This document shows positions 11,671-12,764 of a DNA stretch of 12,764 bases, one piece after another. The notes under the pieces were generated by a model. The model saw nothing but the letters and a program-made list of their open reading frames with translations. It did no database searches and was not told the origin of the DNA. How positions within the stretch are numbered: position 1 is the stretch's first letter; every line of letters begins with the position of its first letter. This stretch comes from Phycisphaerales bacterium. Its GTDB lineage: Bacteria; Planctomycetota; Phycisphaerae; UBA1845; Fen-1342. A program made the position numbers and the translations under genes. The stretch is from assembly GCA_022839625.1 (NCBI GenBank), contig JALHJL010000083.1, positions 1 through 12,764 of the forward strand, given 5' to 3'.

Positions 11671-12764
11671 TCGTCGGGCGGTGACTACGACGGGCCGCGA
11701 CTGGGCGAGGGGTTTGTGCATGCGATTCTGCGGCGGGGCAACGCGGCCGGCGCCGAAGGAATGACGCGCTTCGTGCGGGCGGCGCCGAAGGAATGACGCG
11801 CTTCGTGCGGCCGGCGCCGAAGGAATGACGCGCTTCGTGCGGGCGACGATCCGCAAGGGCCGGACGTTGGCCACGCATCTGGACGCACGCATCGACGCGG
11901 CCTTGGTCGAGGGCCCGGTGTTGGACACGATCGACGACGAAGGGGCGTCCTTCGTGGGCCGCATTCGCAACAACGCGGTGCTGGACGCGTGGGCGGCACC
12001 GTACGTGAAGCGTCCGCCGGGCCGGCCGTTGAAGGAAGGCAACGAGTTCGCCGTCGAACTTGGTTCGTACCGGGCGGAGAGCTGGAGCCGCGCGTACCGG
12101 GTGGTGCTGGTGGTGATCGACCTGCCGGACCCCAAGACGGGGCTGCGCGAGCTGTTCCCGCACTACTTCTTCCTGGTGACGAACTGGCGCATCGAGCAGC
12201 GCAGCGGCTGGGAGCTGGTGGAGCACTACCGCAAGCGTGGAACATTCGAGGACCGACTAGGCGAGTTCAACGGCGCGATCGGCAACGGCCTGTCGGCCGG
12301 ATCGTTCGCCGCCAATGAGGCCAGTCTGTTGCTGAAGCTGCTGGCGTTCAACCTGGCCGGGATGCTGCGCGGCGAGTTGGAAGATGCGTCGGGCTGCGGC
12401 TGGGACCTGAAGCGTGTGCAGCAGACCGTGCTGAAGGCCGGGGCGCGGGTGGTGGAACATGGGCGGCGCGTCATCGTGGACGTGCCCCGGGCGGCGGGGA
12501 TGCTGTGGGAACGGCTGCTGGGGCGGATTGAGCGGTGGCATCCGCGTGGTCTGCCGAAGCGCCCGCGTGCCGTGGCGGGAGGGGGCACCTGGGGACGCCC
12601 GCCACGCCCGCGGCGTTGGGTGCCACCGCCGCGGCATGCCCATTTGAGCCTCGTGCTGCGGGAGCGATCCGGCTGCCAAACCGGCCCGACGCGTTTTCCC
12701 CGGCCCCGTGCGGGCTGTGGGGGTAGGGGGCGGTCTCGACCGGAGGCACGGACGAGCGCCTGCG
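11671..12764 (+). pseudogene. IS1380-like transposase, C-terminal part, frame broken by a 32-bp repeat
   Basis: The first piece (frame of 11671) reads SSGGDYDGPRLGEGFVHAIL, RRGNAAGAEGMTRFVRA, a region that follows the first catalytic Asp in IS1380 transposases. Two extra copies of a 32-bp unit shift the frame by one. From ATG 11825 the protein continues as MTRFVRATIRKGRTLATHLDARIDAALVEG, then FVGRIRNNAVLDAWAAPYVKRPPGRPLKEG, FFLVTNWR, EHYRKRGTFEDRLGEFN (with the Y-x2-R-x3-E spacing of the transposase signature), ENEASLLLKLLAFNLAGMLRGEL, and WDLKRVQQTVLKAGARVV. It is open for about 313 codons to the window end. The natural C-terminus is probably near LVLRE (12650-12664), where CGA 12665 may replace a TGA stop. 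The N-terminal ~225 residues are missing here. It has the same orientation as the fragment at 35-454. Confidence 0.78.
11749..11844 (+). repeat. 32-bp tandem repeat, three copies, within the transposase remnant
   Basis: Units at 11749-11780, 11781-11812 and 11813-11844 each begin GGCGCCGAAGGAATGACGCG and differ only at the penultimate base of the middle copy. Two extra copies add 64 bp, which is not a multiple of three, so the transposase frame shifts. With a single copy the two halves would read through in frame. This points to replication slippage, or to an assembly error, after insertion. Confidence 0.9.

Noticed and set aside
11749..11844. CRISPR-like array (three 32-bp repeats)
   Set aside because: The units are directly adjacent with no spacers and encode transposase sequence.
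1..12764. Composite transposon with intact flanking IS elements
   Set aside because: Both flanking transposases are incomplete and no terminal repeats or target duplications are visible within the window.

Overview
This is a GC-rich stretch of bacterial chromosome. The protein style (an IS1380-type transposase, a B12-binding radical SAM remnant, a glycosyltransferase fused to a toroid-like domain) fits Planctomycetota or another high-GC environmental phylum. That placement is an inference; no marker gene is present. Several genes are broken by single-base or short-repeat frameshifts, so this is either a region in decay or an assembly with a few indels.

Layout. (1) 1-~400: 5' fragment of an IS1380-like transposase. 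(2) 619-3225, plus strand: a good promoter, a structured leader RNA ending in an intrinsic terminator, then a divergent MpsC/DUF2294 paralogue, a cysteine-less IscA/HesB-like protein, a three-histidine-box fatty acid desaturase, and a frameshifted, truncated B12-binding radical SAM gene. (3) 7858-3304, minus strand: a second copy of the same leader RNA, a second divergent MpsC/DUF2294 paralogue, a glycosyltransferase/toroid fusion, a GH130-type mannoside phosphorylase or hydrolase, and a frameshifted charged protein, all tightly packed or overlapping. (4) 7979-8987, plus: a canonical MpsC/DUF2294 gene and an RRM RNA-binding protein. (5) 9362-9557: remnant of a second RRM gene. (6) 10186-9575, minus: a small PGPGW-like membrane protein, divergent from (7) a RhlE-type DEAD-box helicase at 10407-11627 with a near-consensus promoter. 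(8) 11671-12764: 3' part of an IS1380 transposase whose frame is broken by a 32-bp repeat present three times; it runs off the window.

The main observation is the leader RNA. Two copies, on opposite strands and about 7 kb apart, align without gaps over 65 nt (48 identities counted by hand). Compensatory changes occur in two separate helices. Both copies end in a 12-13 bp stem followed by seven T, and both precede an MpsC/DUF2294 paralogue as first gene. This looks like a transcription attenuator (riboswitch or similar) defining a small regulon that joins a membrane-lipid operon to a carbohydrate operon. I do not recognise the class. The desaturase, RRM protein and DEAD-box helicase together suggest a cold or envelope stress theme, but that is inference from gene content.

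Long stretches without genes. 455-831 holds promoter P1 and leader 1. 7682-7978 holds leader 2 and its promoter. 8360-8702 holds inverted repeats and a TATAAT promoter. 8988-9361 holds two hairpins and no coding signal that I can support.
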